64,000 nucleotides of DNA from Armillaria gallica. Taxonomy: Eukaryota; Basidiomycota; Agaricomycetes; Agaricales; Physalacriaceae. Below the pieces are notes generated by a model. That model saw only the letters and a program-made list of their open reading frames with translations. It did not search any database and had not been told where the DNA came from. Below are positions 10,445 through 22,694 of this stretch, in pieces. Position numbers and translations under genes: made by a program. The DNA is taken from assembly GCA_037576215.1 (NCBI GenBank), contig JBANDB010000008.1:2232001-2296000 (forward strand). The letters run 5' to 3'. Every line of letters begins with the position of its first letter. The stretch's first letter is position 1.

Positions 10445-12922
10445 TCAGGCTCTGCTTTGAGCCGTGCTACTATGGTCCACCTCGCCAGCCAAATCTTCCT
10501 CGTCCACAGCGTTTTGCTTGTCACCTAAGTGCCAGTCTGGCATAAAGAGCGAAATAATGAGAGGAATGACGCTCATTACAGTGGCCACGATGAGCATGAT
10601 TTTCATGACATCTCCATAAGCTGAAACGGAAATGTCAGCCACAGATGCATGTGTGCAGTGATGAATACTGTCGTACCTGAGATAGCACCTTCCCGAATTT
10701 CCGTACCGCGTGCATAAGTAGTCACAGTCGTGATAGAGGAATACAGCGCATCACGCTCGTCCTGTGAAATGTTCGGGAGGTATTTCAGCAATTTTCCGGG
10801 CATCAGGTTCGTCCAGATTGCACCAGCTAACTAGATCAGTACCAGTGATACGCCTCGCGGTAGAGCTACTTACCGACCGAATTTCCGATTGCTCCCCCGA
10901 TTTCTGTGAGCAATAGGACCATGGCAGTGACGGTGGCGACGTCCGTGTGGGACACAGACGCCTGAGCAGCTGTCTGGATAGTAATGGCAGACATGCCGCC
11001 ACCCATGCTCTGGATAATCTGGGTCCAAACGATTTCAACATCGGAGCCGTTGGCGCCGCGGGAGTGGATCATGAGACCAACTCCACTGTCAGGGAAAGTG
11101 GATCATTGGTTGGAGTTAGGTTGTCATTGGGGGTTACTTACAGTAGTCGAATGGCGAGCCCAACGACTAGAAGAAGCTTTGGGACGATAATTAAAACTGA
11201 GAACATGAGACGTGGACCCGCATACCTTGTACCGATGTAGGAACCTCATGGCGAAACCGCACAGGATACCGAAGAACGTCAGGCCTACAGATTGTGTTTG
11301 AATGAAGTAGGTAGCATTGATAAGAGACCTGCAGAGAGTTTATTAGATTTGTACATTCCGAAGAAACGTATATCGACCATGGCTTGACGACGATGACGAA
11401 GGAGTACAAATAGACGTAAGTGAGGTAGAACGAAATCTGGCACGGGGAGTGAGCGGACAATCGATTTGCATGAGGATGGACATGCATAATCAAAGAAACC
11501 AATTAAACTTGCGCCGACGACTGTGAAATTTGTGATGAACCTCCTTGGGACCACAGGATACTTTGCAAATTTGAATTCCCAAGGTCCTACAGCAGGGAAG
11601 AGGACGCATCCGATGACGAGCATTGCGATCATAGACGCTAAAGGTATTTCAGAAAAGTCACGTCGACAGTATCGAAATAGCCTCACGATTATTCCATCCT
11701 CCAGAGGCGTTCTCGGCAAGAGTCAAAGGAAGCAGGATAAGGGCGACGCTGGTACCGATGAGTACCAGTCCTACAACATCCAGTTGGGAAACGACTTCAA
11801 GAGTTTGCTGTAGGAGGATTTATCGGACTAGATCGCAAGGAAGTCAGCAAGGACATATAAACCATATCATTGACTAGCCTTGGGTTTTTCCGGGACCAAT
11901 CCCAACCTTTTGGCCTTTCGCTCAGCCCAAACAAGCGTGATAATAAGTGGCGACAGAGACACGGGAACGAGAATCGCAAACATCCCATCTATTAACAGTT
12001 GACCTGGGAACGGTTGAATACAAGGGCCGACTTACATCCCCAGCGCCAGCCGGCACCCTCGAGTACTTGAGTGCTCACGTTGCTTCCAATGAAAGCGTTG
12101 ATGATGAATGGCATGGAGGTCATCCCTACAGCAAATCCACGCCATTGGAGGGTCGTGATATCGGCTATAATGATGGATGTGAGGAGTTGTAAACCTGTGT
12201 ACCCGCTACGGGTGCTGTTAGTGCCGATAGAGACATACGGAAAATTGGAAAACGAACACTGCGTATAGGACAATCCCTCCTGAAACGGTCTGATATTTTG
12301 GGCCGAGGCAATGACGATGTATCCTAAGATGTTCCGTGCTAAAATATAGTACCAGTGGGTATTTTCATTAAAAATACGCACCAACGACATAGAATACCAC
12401 TAGTCACGACGTGAGAAGAGAATAATGCTGAAACTTATTTGGTTAACTCACAGACAAAGACGTAGGCAAATCCTCGAGACGAAACATCCGCTACTTTTGC
12501 AATCACGGGCTTACCACATGCGACTTGAAAGAATTTCAGAATTCACCAGAGCGCAGAAAATAGAGAGAGAGAGAGTGCTCAACTGATGATAGATTGAGCG
12601 GTCTGGATGGTACTGATCAAACTGTGGTCCTTGAGGGCCGAGGCCGCGAACGTCAAGTACGAGTACGTGGTTTGACCATCGAGGGAGTAGATGTACGAAG
12701 CCAAACCGATACTGGGTATCAAAGAATCAACTCCAAAAAATTCTTGGCAAGGGTCCAAGGGACCTACCCGATGAAGAGACACCACCTCGAGTATTTGCCA
12801 TACACCTTGTGGGTAGCCTTAACGGCTTCGACACCAGTGTGAGCTGCAACATCATCACGAGCAACGTGATCATCGCTGGCGACGCTCTTGCGAGAAGTAT
12901 CAGGCTCGTCTCTTTTGAACAT
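10445..12922 (-). CDS. MFS siderophore-iron transporter family protein (ARN/SIT type)
   Basis: Carrier of the fungal Arn/Sit/Mir family, whose members import ferric siderophores by proton symport with about 14 membrane segments. ATG at 12920-12922. Exons are short and numerous. Recognisable blocks are IGLASYIYSLDGQTTYSYL (first helices), SIISVACGKPVIAKVADVSS followed by RGFAYVFVLLFYVVG (helices 2-3), LTSIIIADITTLQWRGF, FIINAFIGSNVSTQVLEG, ERKAKRLGLVP in the central loop, and a C-terminal cytoplasmic tail rich in Asp/Glu. The segment QTVSGGIVLYAVFVFQF lies in a different frame from its flanks: one base appears missing near 12290, and the return to frame near 12225-12258 depends on a 33-nt intron I could not place confidently. 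No siderophore synthetase lies nearby, so use of foreign siderophores is possible. Confidence 0.82.
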
Positions 12923-13442
12923 TGGGGGCAGGGGTGAGGAAAGAAGAGCATGGTTGTGTCAAGCTTTTATGCCATCAAAATGGCTATTAATATTCGTTTC
13001 GTTTCGAAGAGGTATCAGACTGGTGGTGCCTTATCAGATAAGACTAGATCTGACTGCGGACGGGGTCCGGTCATCATCATCAAATTGAAAAATGATAAAC
13101 TGATTATTCTGAATGCGCACTTGCCAGAATCCGTAGAGGTCTATAGGGAGCGGTGGGTCTAGAGAGTACTGGTGTCCGTGCAGACCTCGCGCGGAAGAGA
13201 AGAGTTAACGTCTCTACCCAAAAGAATGCAATATGGCACTTACCTGAGCCGTTACCGCGTTTTGGGATGAGCACACGAAACCCAAGGGTAAATGATTAAA
13301 AAGGAAGCAGAGCTAAATGATATTCCTGATCGTTTTAGAGCCTACAGGATTGCGGGTGGTATCTTGCAGCGGAATAAACGGGTGTATACAAAATAAAATG
13401 GTGGGGAAGAACAAAGAGGAGAGTATGTGTCGAACTAATCGG
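12923..13442. other. Intergenic region upstream of the siderophore-type carrier
   Basis: These 520 bases lie between the start of the carrier and the stop of the CK2-beta gene, both minus strand. The region contains several GATAA/TTATC-type hexamers (for example GCCTTATCAGATAAGAC near 13029). GATA-type sites regulate many fungal siderophore genes, so these may be regulatory, but I cannot verify binding. No coding frame is supported. Confidence 0.4.
13029..13045. promoter_or_regulatory. Paired GATA-factor-like sites upstream of the siderophore transporter
   Basis: The sequence CTTATCAGATAAG is a perfect palindrome made of two abutting GATAA half-sites, about 110 bases upstream of the transporter start. 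Fungal iron-responsive GATA repressors (SRE/Urbs1/Fep1 type) recognise ATC-flanked GATAA sites. Position and motif fit, but function is inferred only. Confidence 0.4.
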
Positions 13443-15088
13443 TCAAACCTGCGCAGTCGGGGGTAGCGCCTCCAAGCGAGGAGCATACTGCCGCACCATG
13501 CGCACCTGCCCTCCAGGAAGTCCTAGTCTGATTGGTGGCGATGCAACGTACAACGATGGGTTCACCCGTGGAGACTCCTTCGGTGTACGAGGCGCAACAC
13601 TAGAAGTGGGAGAAGTCCGCGCAGAATGTGACATGCTTTGGGCCAAGAGAATGTCCGTTACCCTTCGTCCATATCGCTGCTGTCCTTGCATCACGCTAGG
13701 TGTCTCTTCCTCCTCTTCCTCCTCCTCTTCGTCATCATCTTCATCTATAGCATCCTAAGAGCACAACCATGTCAGAAAAAGGAGAACCCAAATCTAAAGG
13801 GGAGAAAAATACCGGGTCAAAATCTTCCATTTGTCTGTCTTCTTCCGATTCGTCCTCATCACCTTCACCGTCATAATCGCCGTTTATCCACCTTCCCCGC
13901 CAATCGACCATATCCAGCTCTTCTGGACTTTCTGGACGCATTCGCAGCCACTTCATACGCGGCCCACTCTTTGCCCGCTCGCTAACCTTGAACCCATAGA
14001 TTTTAGGCACGTAAACACTCCCCTCCGCCCGTTTCTGTCCACCATGAGGATTGGGGTTCACAAACGCCGGGACACTCGAGCCATTGCTGCTTTTGGGTGA
14101 CGCCGAAGAGCTCCCGGACGACATGATGGGTTTGTAGAAGGGTGCAGGAGCAAGCTCTCGGTAGCTTTGGAAGAAGAGATGCGCGAAGGTTGTTCCAAAG
14201 AAGGCACCTGAGATAAGAACACGATTGGTTACGATTCGCAACTTAAACTATAGAAGAAAATAGCACACCATCGACACCTTGGAACCGGCTACTCGGGGGT
14301 ACGTAGATATCGTTGCAGTTGGGACAGAAGAGCTTCACTGTGTCGAGCCCAGGCGTATCTGACCGTCCACACGGCACGACGTTCATTGACCGGCAGTAAA
14401 CGCGCGGACACGTCCCAAAAGTGTTATTTTCGTACTTGTCGATCTATTCGGGAAGCACAGAAAGTTAATCATCGCGCGGTCCCTCCGTGAAGGGGCTCTA
14501 TCGTACCATCGCTTGCAGCCCGGCGCGAGTCAGGATGTACCGCTGATGAACAAGTCCGTATAACATCTCTGCAGACGACTCTACAATCGATACATCGGGA
14601 ATTTTAGTAGCGTCCTCGTCTGTTTTGTCGTCAGCTCCGAGTGGATAAACCGGACGTAGCATGACGACGCACCTGGTTCTACATCGAGGACCATCTCCAT
14701 CGCCTCCTTCCAGAACGGCACCATCGCATTCAAGCCCGTCAAATTGAAGTCATCCTCTATAAAGTCCTCGGTAACTTCGCAGAAAAACTCGTGGCCCGGT
14801 AGGGAGCAGAACCAACTGATCCAAGTGACTGTTGAAGTGGGTGTTGACGAAGCTGTAAGTGAATCATAACAAAAAAGTAGCCATTAAGATTTCAAACTAT
14901 TATCATTGGAATGGTAATGCCAATGGGAGGGAGTGGTGGAAAGAATAGAGGAAGGAATACTCACTGTACCCGTCCTCTTGGTCGTCGACTTCCTCCATGA
15001 TTTCGTCGCCCTCGCCGGTACCGTCTTCTTCTTCCTCTAGCTCTGCATCCGCTGGTAGGGTGTCCACTTGTATCGGGTTCCGAGGCAT
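13443..15088 (-). CDS. CKB1: Casein kinase II regulatory (beta) subunit
   Basis: Regulatory subunit of protein kinase CK2, which dimerises and holds two catalytic subunits. Start [12 protein letters not shown] at 15088 is followed by an acidic stretch. Conserved blocks in order are [62 protein letters not shown], and the zinc-binding region with CPRVYC and CPNCND, then [19 protein letters not shown]. This last block is the canonical dimer interface. Six exons join without any frame problem. Unlike short animal CK2-beta, the protein continues about 170 residues past the core: a Ser-rich linker, a KIYGFKV block, and a separate acidic exon with about fifteen consecutive Asp/Glu residues near 13700-13750. 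Long acidic tails also occur in yeast Ckb subunits. Confidence 0.95.
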
Positions 15089-16762
15089 CTAGCAGGAGAG
15101 GGAACGAACGTTTGCGGGACAAGGGCACGACGGCTGTGAGTGGGAACGAGGTATTGAAACTCCGATCAGGCAAATTCCTGCAGCTCAGTGCTCAGTGGTG
15201 CTTTTTTGTTCTCCTGCAGCCAATCCAGTACTGGTATATACTGTACCCAGATGGTACTTGTTGGGCAGGATGCTCTCCACGTTGGCCGCAAGCCATCCAA
15301 TCTGCTTTGCAAGGGGCGTGATTGTCGCTTATCAGTGCGAGAGAAAGTCTCCAGATACATTCTGATTTGTCTGATCATCGTTTCTAATGCTCAATCTTCC
15401 TCGACGGATTCTGGGTTAGGCTTCTGCGGATGCTGAGCATGACTTGAAAAATTCTTAGAGTTACTGGAGCGAAAGGACTAGGATTCCCCCGGGCCGGGTC
15501 GGTGAATCCCAGAGTAGCCAATAACAACGAGATATCAACGCGGCTGCCTCAGAAGCCTATGGTCGAACCTAAGAGATTGATTCGGTGCATAATTGCCGAC
15601 GCATCTAGCGTAGGAACTTGATCAGAATGATCTATTAAATACAGAAGGAAAGACTAGGGTAGGACCAAGTACAAATCACAAGTGGAGCTTTTAGCTTGTT
15701 CGAATTTTGATTGAGACCTAGACCATGGCGCTCTATAACTGGGAGACGCTAACCTTGGTCCAGCGCGCGCAAATAACGTCAACCCGCGAAGCAGCTGCAT
15801 CAGGGTCTGCAGTGACTTCCCAAACATAATTGCTCCGGTTATAATTATCAGGACTGGGCCTCACAGGTTCTGGAGAAGTGATCAATCTTCGCGAGATTTA
15901 ACCGCCGGAACATTGAATACTGGGACTAGAACGATGTTCTTGAAATATTGAAGCATAGTATCAAAGGTGTAAACACAAAGATAGCGCGACGACGACCATT
16001 TACTTATGTTCTCCCACCTTTGTCTGTCGCCTACAATAATTAATGGCTTCTAACGAACCGTGGCGTTCATTCGCCAAGCCATATGTTCAGATTCCAGAGA
16101 GTGAAATTGACACATGTCTATTTCCCTGGTTCTGTGCAGAAATATCATTCAGGCCGGAAGCGATTCCCACAAGATGATATACCGGGTCCAGCTCCCCACA
16201 GAAGCGCACGAAAAATTTTCCTCCATACAGTTGCCCTTTCGCCGAGGTTAGTCGGGTCCCAAAGCTCCTTTGTGCCCAAACAGCCGTATTGAACACGTTT
16301 CGCAAGTACCTGGGCTGCAGACGGACTTTTACGAGAAATGGACAGTCTGCTGGGTAATTTTTTGTTCTTTCACGACGGCTTTGTGGATATCGTAAGCCCA
16401 ATCACCAGACGTTGATCGTGGTGTAGTTCTATGTTTACCAACCCGTTATCCTAAAGCTTCTCGTATCAGCGAGGCTCGTAAAGTCGTACGACAAGCAATG
16501 GCCTTGGCGCTGACTTAACACCTGGGAGAGCGAATGAGTTAGTCCTAGAGCGGGTACACATTGCCCGACATAACTCACCCACGCATCCGGCGATAGTGCC
16601 CGGAACCGAGGACTTTGATCCTTTGCAACTGAATGAAGCTTAATCATCTTCATACCGATGGGAATCCGCCCACGTTAAATGACAGAAGTATACGTGAGTG
16701 ACATCAGGAGCGGGTGCACTAGACGCCGTCCAGGCATTCAATTATGAGAGAAAGTATGGCAT
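15089..16762. other. 1.7-kb region without a supported gene
   Basis: No frame here shows a recognisable family. A plus-strand ATG at 16043 opens a 44-codon frame (MASNEPWRSFAKPYV... to TGA at about 16175), followed by another short frame starting MIYRVQLPTEAHEK; they could be remnants or small exons, but no consistent splicing joins them. Opposite-strand frames at 16087-16401 and 16435-16653 are equally unremarkable. I see no RNA gene or repeat. Confidence 0.4.
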
Positions 16763-17941
16763 TCAAGGATCAAAAGAACACATCGTCCGTTCCGATACAT
16801 TGTGGGAAAGCAAAGCCGGACCAACAATAACGAGTATCAGGAGCTGGGCGGTTACCCAGCTAGCGAGGACATACCGGACCTTGGCGAAGGGTCTCAGGGT
16901 CTTGACCTCTGCTGCAAAGGTGCTTATGGTCGACAAACACCCACAATACCCATCAGACAGGCCCTGCAGGGTAGAACACGCAGAATACGACACACTCGGT
17001 GTCTTTCTTTGCAGCACATGAAAAGTGGCTAGGAACGCCGTTGCAAGCGAATTTGCGGCGAAGGTGCCCACGGGAAAGGATGGCAGTACGGGGTTGAGAT
17101 GCGTCGATAGAACGTAGCGGGAGAGGGCGCCGGGAAAGGCGAAGAGCAAGGCCGAGGTGGCTTGATGTCTGAAATCGAGGTCAAGCCGAAAGTATAAAGG
17201 GATCGCGGCAGCGTAGGTGAGGATGCACACGGCAGAAACGGAGTACCGGACGATGAAGGTGGGTGGGGCAACCCTGGGGAGGTGTGGCGCCACCAGTTTT
17301 GCGATCGAGGTCCCAAAGGAAAGTGAAGCAAGCGAGATGGAGAGCGTGAACGCAGTCTTGTTGACGCCATCGATGAACTGGCGGTATTCAGTACAAGTAT
17401 AGGCTGGACAGAACGACGCACATCACGAAGACCGCCTCTGTGGTAGTCTGGCGAGTTCAGCCATGACTCGAAGATGTCGACTTGCCAGCTGGAAAAGGTG
17501 GTCAGTGAGCCACAGAAGCCTGTCTGGCAGTCAGAATGGAAGCTAGGCAAGCACAGCTGGGGCCCACCTGTGGTCACTGCAGTATACAGTGGTCCATAAC
17601 TACAGTACCAAGACAATGAGCCACGAAAGGCAAATTTGATGAGAGACATACAATTGGCCAAAGGGTGCCTTCAGATGAACGGCAAAACCCATAATGAGGC
17701 AGCCGACGGCTTGTGGGTACGCCAATGGAAAGATGCTCTGACCATCATATGTGGCGAGAGCCTCCAATCCGAGTCTCGCAAGGACGCCAAAGATGGAAGC
17801 CGGGATGAGGAGAGCCAGGACATGGATTGAATACGGGTGGTATACCTTGGACAGCGGGATGCCTTCATGGGTATCAGGTGGGCGGTCTATCGAGGCAACA
17901 GAAGGCACTAGCGAGGGAGTCTTGTTCCCAGACTCAACCAT
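16763..17941 (-). CDS. FEX1: Fluoride export protein FEX (two CrcB/Fluc domains)
   Basis: Plasma-membrane fluoride channel that protects fungal cells from environmental fluoride. Four exons (17941-17652, 17599-17568, 17519-17422, 17377-16763) give 344 aa in one clean frame. Bacterial Fluc proteins are single-domain dimers; here two domains are fused, as in yeast Fex. The first carries GFCGSLTTFSSW and the second GYCGCLSTISTF, the paired signatures of the family, each followed by hydrophobic helices. A domain linker around SLSFGTSIAKLVAPHLPR separates them. A second start in frame upstream would be TTG, so the ATG at 17941 is preferred. The N-terminus is hydrophilic and contains a PPDTHEG segment. 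No obvious regulatory element was seen. Confidence 0.92.
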
Positions 17942-18729
17942 GGCAATACGTCGAAGCAGAAAATCGGCACACGGCCCGGTATTCGGTTGCAATGTTATTA
18001 TTAGCGTGCACCCATGGACTCACCGCAGAAAACATACCAATCACCCAATCAGATTCTCAATTGCACATGCGTTCGAAGGCGACTCGACATGCGATTGATC
18101 CCTTTATGAAACACTGAATTAATCACCCTGGAACATCTTTTCACATCTCCGCGAGTGCACTCAAGATCGAAGAACAGGGACTGATCCAAGGTACCAAGCT
18201 CCTGGGCCCTAACGTTTTTCTGAACGGGATCTGCAATGCCTCATGTCAATCTCCATCCCGTGCACTACGCTTCTCCACCGTGGAACGACAAAAAGGTTGT
18301 TTTTTCCCGTTTAAAATATACATCAGAAAAATGTCAGAAGAAAGCGAAGCTCAACGACGATCCATCCGTCACGAGCATTATAATCCTCATGGTGTGTTCT
18401 TCTCGGTCCTCGCCATTAGGTATACAACCCACCATGGGATGCTCCTTGGTATTCCAAGAGGACCTGGGTGTAAGATGAAAGCCGGTTATTTCAAGGTTGG
18501 CTTGGCTAAATAACGGCACATTAGGGCAGGCCAGGGACGGGGCCCGGGGTTGATGTGATGACATTCGGAGATTACGTGGGGCAAAAGTGACACCCATGCG
18601 CGTTCGGCGATCTTTTGTGAGGGCCCCTGCCCTTCAATTTGCCCTGTCGCTTTCGAGCGTCCCGTTAAGCCGAACCACACCTTTATCTTTCTCCACACGT
18701 CCTGTACATATCCCTGACCGTCGCTCCTT
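17942..18729. other. Intergenic divergent promoter region
   Basis: The 788 bases separate the divergently oriented FEX gene (minus) and the DUF7704-like gene (plus). Small frames on both strands overlap each other without family resemblance. The stretch just before 18730 is strongly pyrimidine-rich (CTTTATCTTTCTCC type), a usual fungal core-promoter feature. Confidence 0.45.
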
Positions 18730-19356
18730 ATGCCCCCCCACTCAGCTCTCCCCGATTTTTATTATTTTATATTTGCTGCCTACGAGCCCACTCTATGCAT
18801 CCTCGGTTTCTTTGGAGCATTGGCGTATGTATCCATTATCCTTTCTCTTTCTCGCCGCTGACACCAATTTACAGTGACCCGAAGAGCGTGAGCTGCATTC
18901 TTCTCTGCTGTCCGTGACGGTCCACTCAGAGAGCTCACCATCTAGACCCATGACGGTCAGGCGTCCTGGCCCTCAGACTCGCCACCGCCAGACGTCCTAC
19001 CGCGCGCCAGTCTCGTCACCGTCATCCAGCTCGCCCACGTATGTGCCCTCGTCGGCGTCATAAACTTCTTCCTTCTCTCTGCCGTCCGGAAGCATCTCCA
19101 TGCTCTCCCAGCTCTCCAGGAAAAGTTTACCTTTGCCCTCCTCTGCCCATTATTAATCGGCGACTTGATGCACCTCTACCTAACCCTGTGGTCCCTCGGT
19201 GACCAGAAGTGGGACGTCCGGAATTGGAGCCCAATGCTATGGGCCACAATAGGCCTTGGCATGACTCTGCTCATTCCTCGCATTTGTTGGCATCTGGGAA
19301 TCGGCCGCTATGTCGACGCCAGGGATGGAAATTTCCCAAAGATTTTTCAGAAGTAG
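18730..19356 (+). CDS. DUF7704-like four-helix membrane protein
   Basis: Small fungal membrane protein of unknown function, recognised by the family pattern YEPTLCILGFFGAL, then a DPKS turn, PWP/SWPSDSPPPD, QLAHVCALVGVINFFLLSAV, and a final WSLGDQKWDVRNWSP...TLLIPRICWHLG. Three exons (18730-18824, 18875-18887, 18946-19356) give 172 aa. The middle exon is only 13 nt and encodes the DPKS junction; reading through it instead gives an early stop, so splicing is needed. About four hydrophobic segments are expected with short loops. The family assignment is from memory of fungal proteins with this layout. The molecular role is not known. Confidence 0.78.
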
Positions 19357-19645
19357 CGAAGGTTATCGTGCGTCCTGCCTTCTTGGCCCTACATCCCCAC
19401 AACTCACCTTCCTCAGCTTCCGCCTCCTTCATCGCTGCGGTTTCGCCTGCCGCTGTGCCGATGATGATACACTGTATCATTAGTACAGGCTAGTAATACT
19501 CTGTCGAGATACATGTTAAATCATTCGCTGCGAGACCGTTTACTACTATATAGGATATCCAAGGGGAAAACATGTAATGATGTAAAGATAACAATTCATA
19601 ACGCGAGAAAGAATCCATAAAATCGTAAGTCGTCTGACTCTGCGT

Positions 19646-22510
19646 TCAGTACGGAGCATTGACAATGTTCGAATGTCCTCGCGCACTGAGGATTTGTCCG
19701 GATAACGACGACCGAGTAGGCTTTCTCAGGCTCTTCTTGTTCACAGCTAGCACGTTATTCTGCAACGCCACAATCTAAAATAAATCAAATCAGCGCGCCA
19801 CACACATGCACTGAAACAAATCCGGTCCTTACAATCTCCTTATCGTCGCCGAACTTAAAGTTGTCCTGCACGACCAAGTCTTCGTACTTCTTGATTTCGT
19901 ATCTATCCAGCATGCCTTTCTTGACTTTGGAAAAGTCCCATGCTACGATGTATTGTCCAGTCGAGGTCACGATCGCGTTCTCGGACTGTCCTTCGCCTTG
20001 GTTAAACCTATATGCGCAACCCTGTCAGTTGTGCCGAGAGGAACAAGCGGAACACGCCTACCTCGCTGGCGTGAACGAAACGTCATGGTTCATGTAGGCC
20101 ACATGCTCGCCCCTCAGCTGGAGCCGTCTAGGTATCGGCTTGGAGGTCGCGGGGAAGCTCCGGTCAAAGCCGAGGTTACCCTGCCATCTCCCCTCCCCGA
20201 TAAGCGTATCAATTAATAGCAAATATGTCTTCGTCGTCGCCACAATCCACCGTCCATCGGCCGTCACATCAATACCAAGGATAGGGTCGCCCAGCGGAGG
20301 CAGTGCCGTCTTCGCATTCTTCCCGATCGAATCAAACAGCCGTATATCACCCTTCTCGCTTGCAATCGCAATCTTCCCTGCCGCGGTCGTGGCGACGCCT
20401 GAGAACTTGTTCTTCCCCGCATACTGCTTGAATTGACTGTCGACCAACTTTTTGCCAGAGACTCGAGGATCGATGCGGAACAGCGCATTGTGCGACGCGC
20501 CCACAAGTGTCTGCTCGTGTGTAGTCTGGGCAAATTTGCTTTCGGGGGCGATGTGGGAAACTGTGACGTCGTCATGAATCTTCCACTCCTCTACAACCTT
20601 GCCGCGCTCAATGTCCATGTTGTACAAGGAATTGGGGTCTGCGGGGTTCATCAGAATCATCTTCGAGTCTTGTTCGTGAAGCATAACCTTCGAGAACATC
20701 AGACATGTGAACATGCATACTAAAATATCACTGACATTTTTAGGTGTAAACGCCTTGCCGTCTGTAGTGCTGATGTTACCAATCGATAAATGATATTTGA
20801 CGTTGTGGTCCGCCGTATGATTGAAAACCCCAATCTTGTTGCCTCGTAGGACATACGAACGGTCCCCTTTGTATCCAATCATGAGCATCGAGTTCTTCTC
20901 GCCGGGAAGCTGAGAAGGCACATCGTCCTCTTCTTCTTCGCCTTCAGAACCATAGTCTAGAGGAATGATAAGTAAACATATACTGTGGACGACATGAGTA
21001 GCAAGCCGAACCATCTTCAGGCTCTAATTCAGACAATACTTGATCCTCTTCGTCTTCTTCATCTTCGACATCGATCATGACGACGTCTTCGTCGGCACTA
21101 AAGATGTACCTTTGATCTTCCGCCTATACATGACATGTAAAATACAATACAATTCAGCACCGGCAAGCTTCGCACCTTCTGTTTTGAGAACGGACTCTGG
21201 AATTTAGTCTCCCAGAGCGCTTGAAGGAATAGCTGGAAGAACGAATTGTACAACTCCAGATCCGGGGGGAACTTGACCAGCCAACTCGAAGACTCCTCGC
21301 CGTCCCAGTGATTCCAGGTAAGTGAAAACATCTTTGTGGATGATCTATGGTTCATATCTGCGGATATTTCATGGGCGAGGAGAATGTCATCATCTGTCTT
21401 GGCCGTTAACCAAAACTTGTATTGGCCTTTGCGTTGGATGATTTCAGCAATGACGATTCCCTGGTTAAAGAAGACTCCAATATTGCCGTCATCTTGAACT
21501 TCGTCAGGACACCACAACCACAGTTCAGCCTCGGAAGAGAAAAGCGTCGTGGTAGGCTCCTTGCTAACGGCATCAGCCTTGGCCTTACCCTTAGCGACAG
21601 CCTGGGAAGCAACGGATGTAGGAATCGCAGGGGGGTTGTCGTGTGTCTCACGCTTCTTTGTAGTAGGTGCTTTCGACTGCGGCCTGCAGGACACAAGGTA
21701 AGATTAAATCGACGAATAACAGAAGCCTTTGAGAGCTTACTTCCATATGAACTCCTCTAGTTCCGTCTCTGAGATGTTGTCCCCGTTGACTTTATACTTC
21801 CGCTCATACATGGCTCGATACATGCATGTCTCAAAGAACACCTTCATCGGGGCATTCGTGTTCGTAGCCACATATTCGTAAAACTCATCCACGTCTCCTT
21901 CGAGATCTCGCCAGATAAACGTAGGTTCGCCATCGGTCTCTCCCGAGCGAAATTCTAGCTCATCTCCGATCAGAAAAGAGCGTTCTTCATCAGCTGCAAC
22001 AGTGGATACTCAGTTTTCTAGAGAGACAGACACGGCCAGAATGACGCACTTTCGTCTTCATCCTCCAATAGCTCCTGATCTCCCTCTTCATACACCCTGG
22101 TGATCACTAGATGGAAATTATGTTCAGCACTTGGAATGCGACGAATGGTTGCCATGGCATCATTGTATCTGTCCGAGTTTTGATTAAAAACAGAGAGCAC
22201 CAGAAAAGGGTTTCGGGTCGTACATGCATTCACGAGATGAGCGTATGTTGCCTGGTCGGATGAGATAGAGCTGGCCTGATGAGATCTTCACGACTACGAT
22301 GGAATGTTTGTGATAACATAGTGGCAAAGTATTTCGAACGTACCTTCAGCGGCGTTGGGATCCTCTACAAGATTTCAGAGTCAGTGGCCCGTAATCAATT
22401 ATGCAACTCGATGGAATACAAACGCCAGACTCGTCCCAGCACTATGAGACGATATCAGTGGCAGATAATCCGGATAAATCACGATACGTACGATTCTTGA
22501 AGAGATTCAT
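19646..22510 (-). CDS. VID27: VID27 family protein (vacuolar import and degradation 27)
   Basis: Cytoplasmic protein named from yeast glucose-induced vacuolar degradation of FBPase; the exact biochemical role is unclear. ATG at 22510 begins MNLFKN. The N-terminal part contains CMYNDAMATIRR and HLVITRVYEEGDQELLEDE (a PH-like region), followed by EFIWKPQSK, a middle PH-like block with ELWLWCPDEVQDDG, IAEIIQRKGQYKFWL and SLTWNHWDG, and an acidic linker. The C-terminal third is a WD40-like propeller typical of the family: SYVLRGNKIGVFNH, MILMNPADPNSLYNMDIERG, FSGVATTAAGKIAIASEKGD, LGIDVTADGRWIVATTKTY and IVTSTGQYIVAWDFSKV. Several short introns all keep frame; the last exon ends SNIVNAPY with TGA at 19646-19648. 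No defects were found. Confidence 0.93.
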
Positions 22511-22694
22511 AGCTGGAAAATATGAGGAGGTGGTGGTTAAAGGTAAAGGTGGAGAAACTGACTTCACGAGTGTGACAAAATCACGAGGGCTGGGTCACGC
22601 TTTTTAACCATTTTCGGCCGGTTTGTACAGCACAGGTTGGCAACCTTGTTCTTTTGAATCTCTCTTTCGTATTGCCGACTGCCGACGCGCCGCG

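Noticed and set aside
16043..16401. Short frames on both strands at 16.0-16.4 kb as a possible gene
   Set aside because: Candidate exons do not join in phase, and neither strand gives a recognisable product.
19953..20723. Plus-strand open frames inside the VID27 region (for example 20140-20436, 20433-20723)
   Set aside because: They are antisense shadows of the strongly conserved VID27 propeller region, with no family resemblance of their own.
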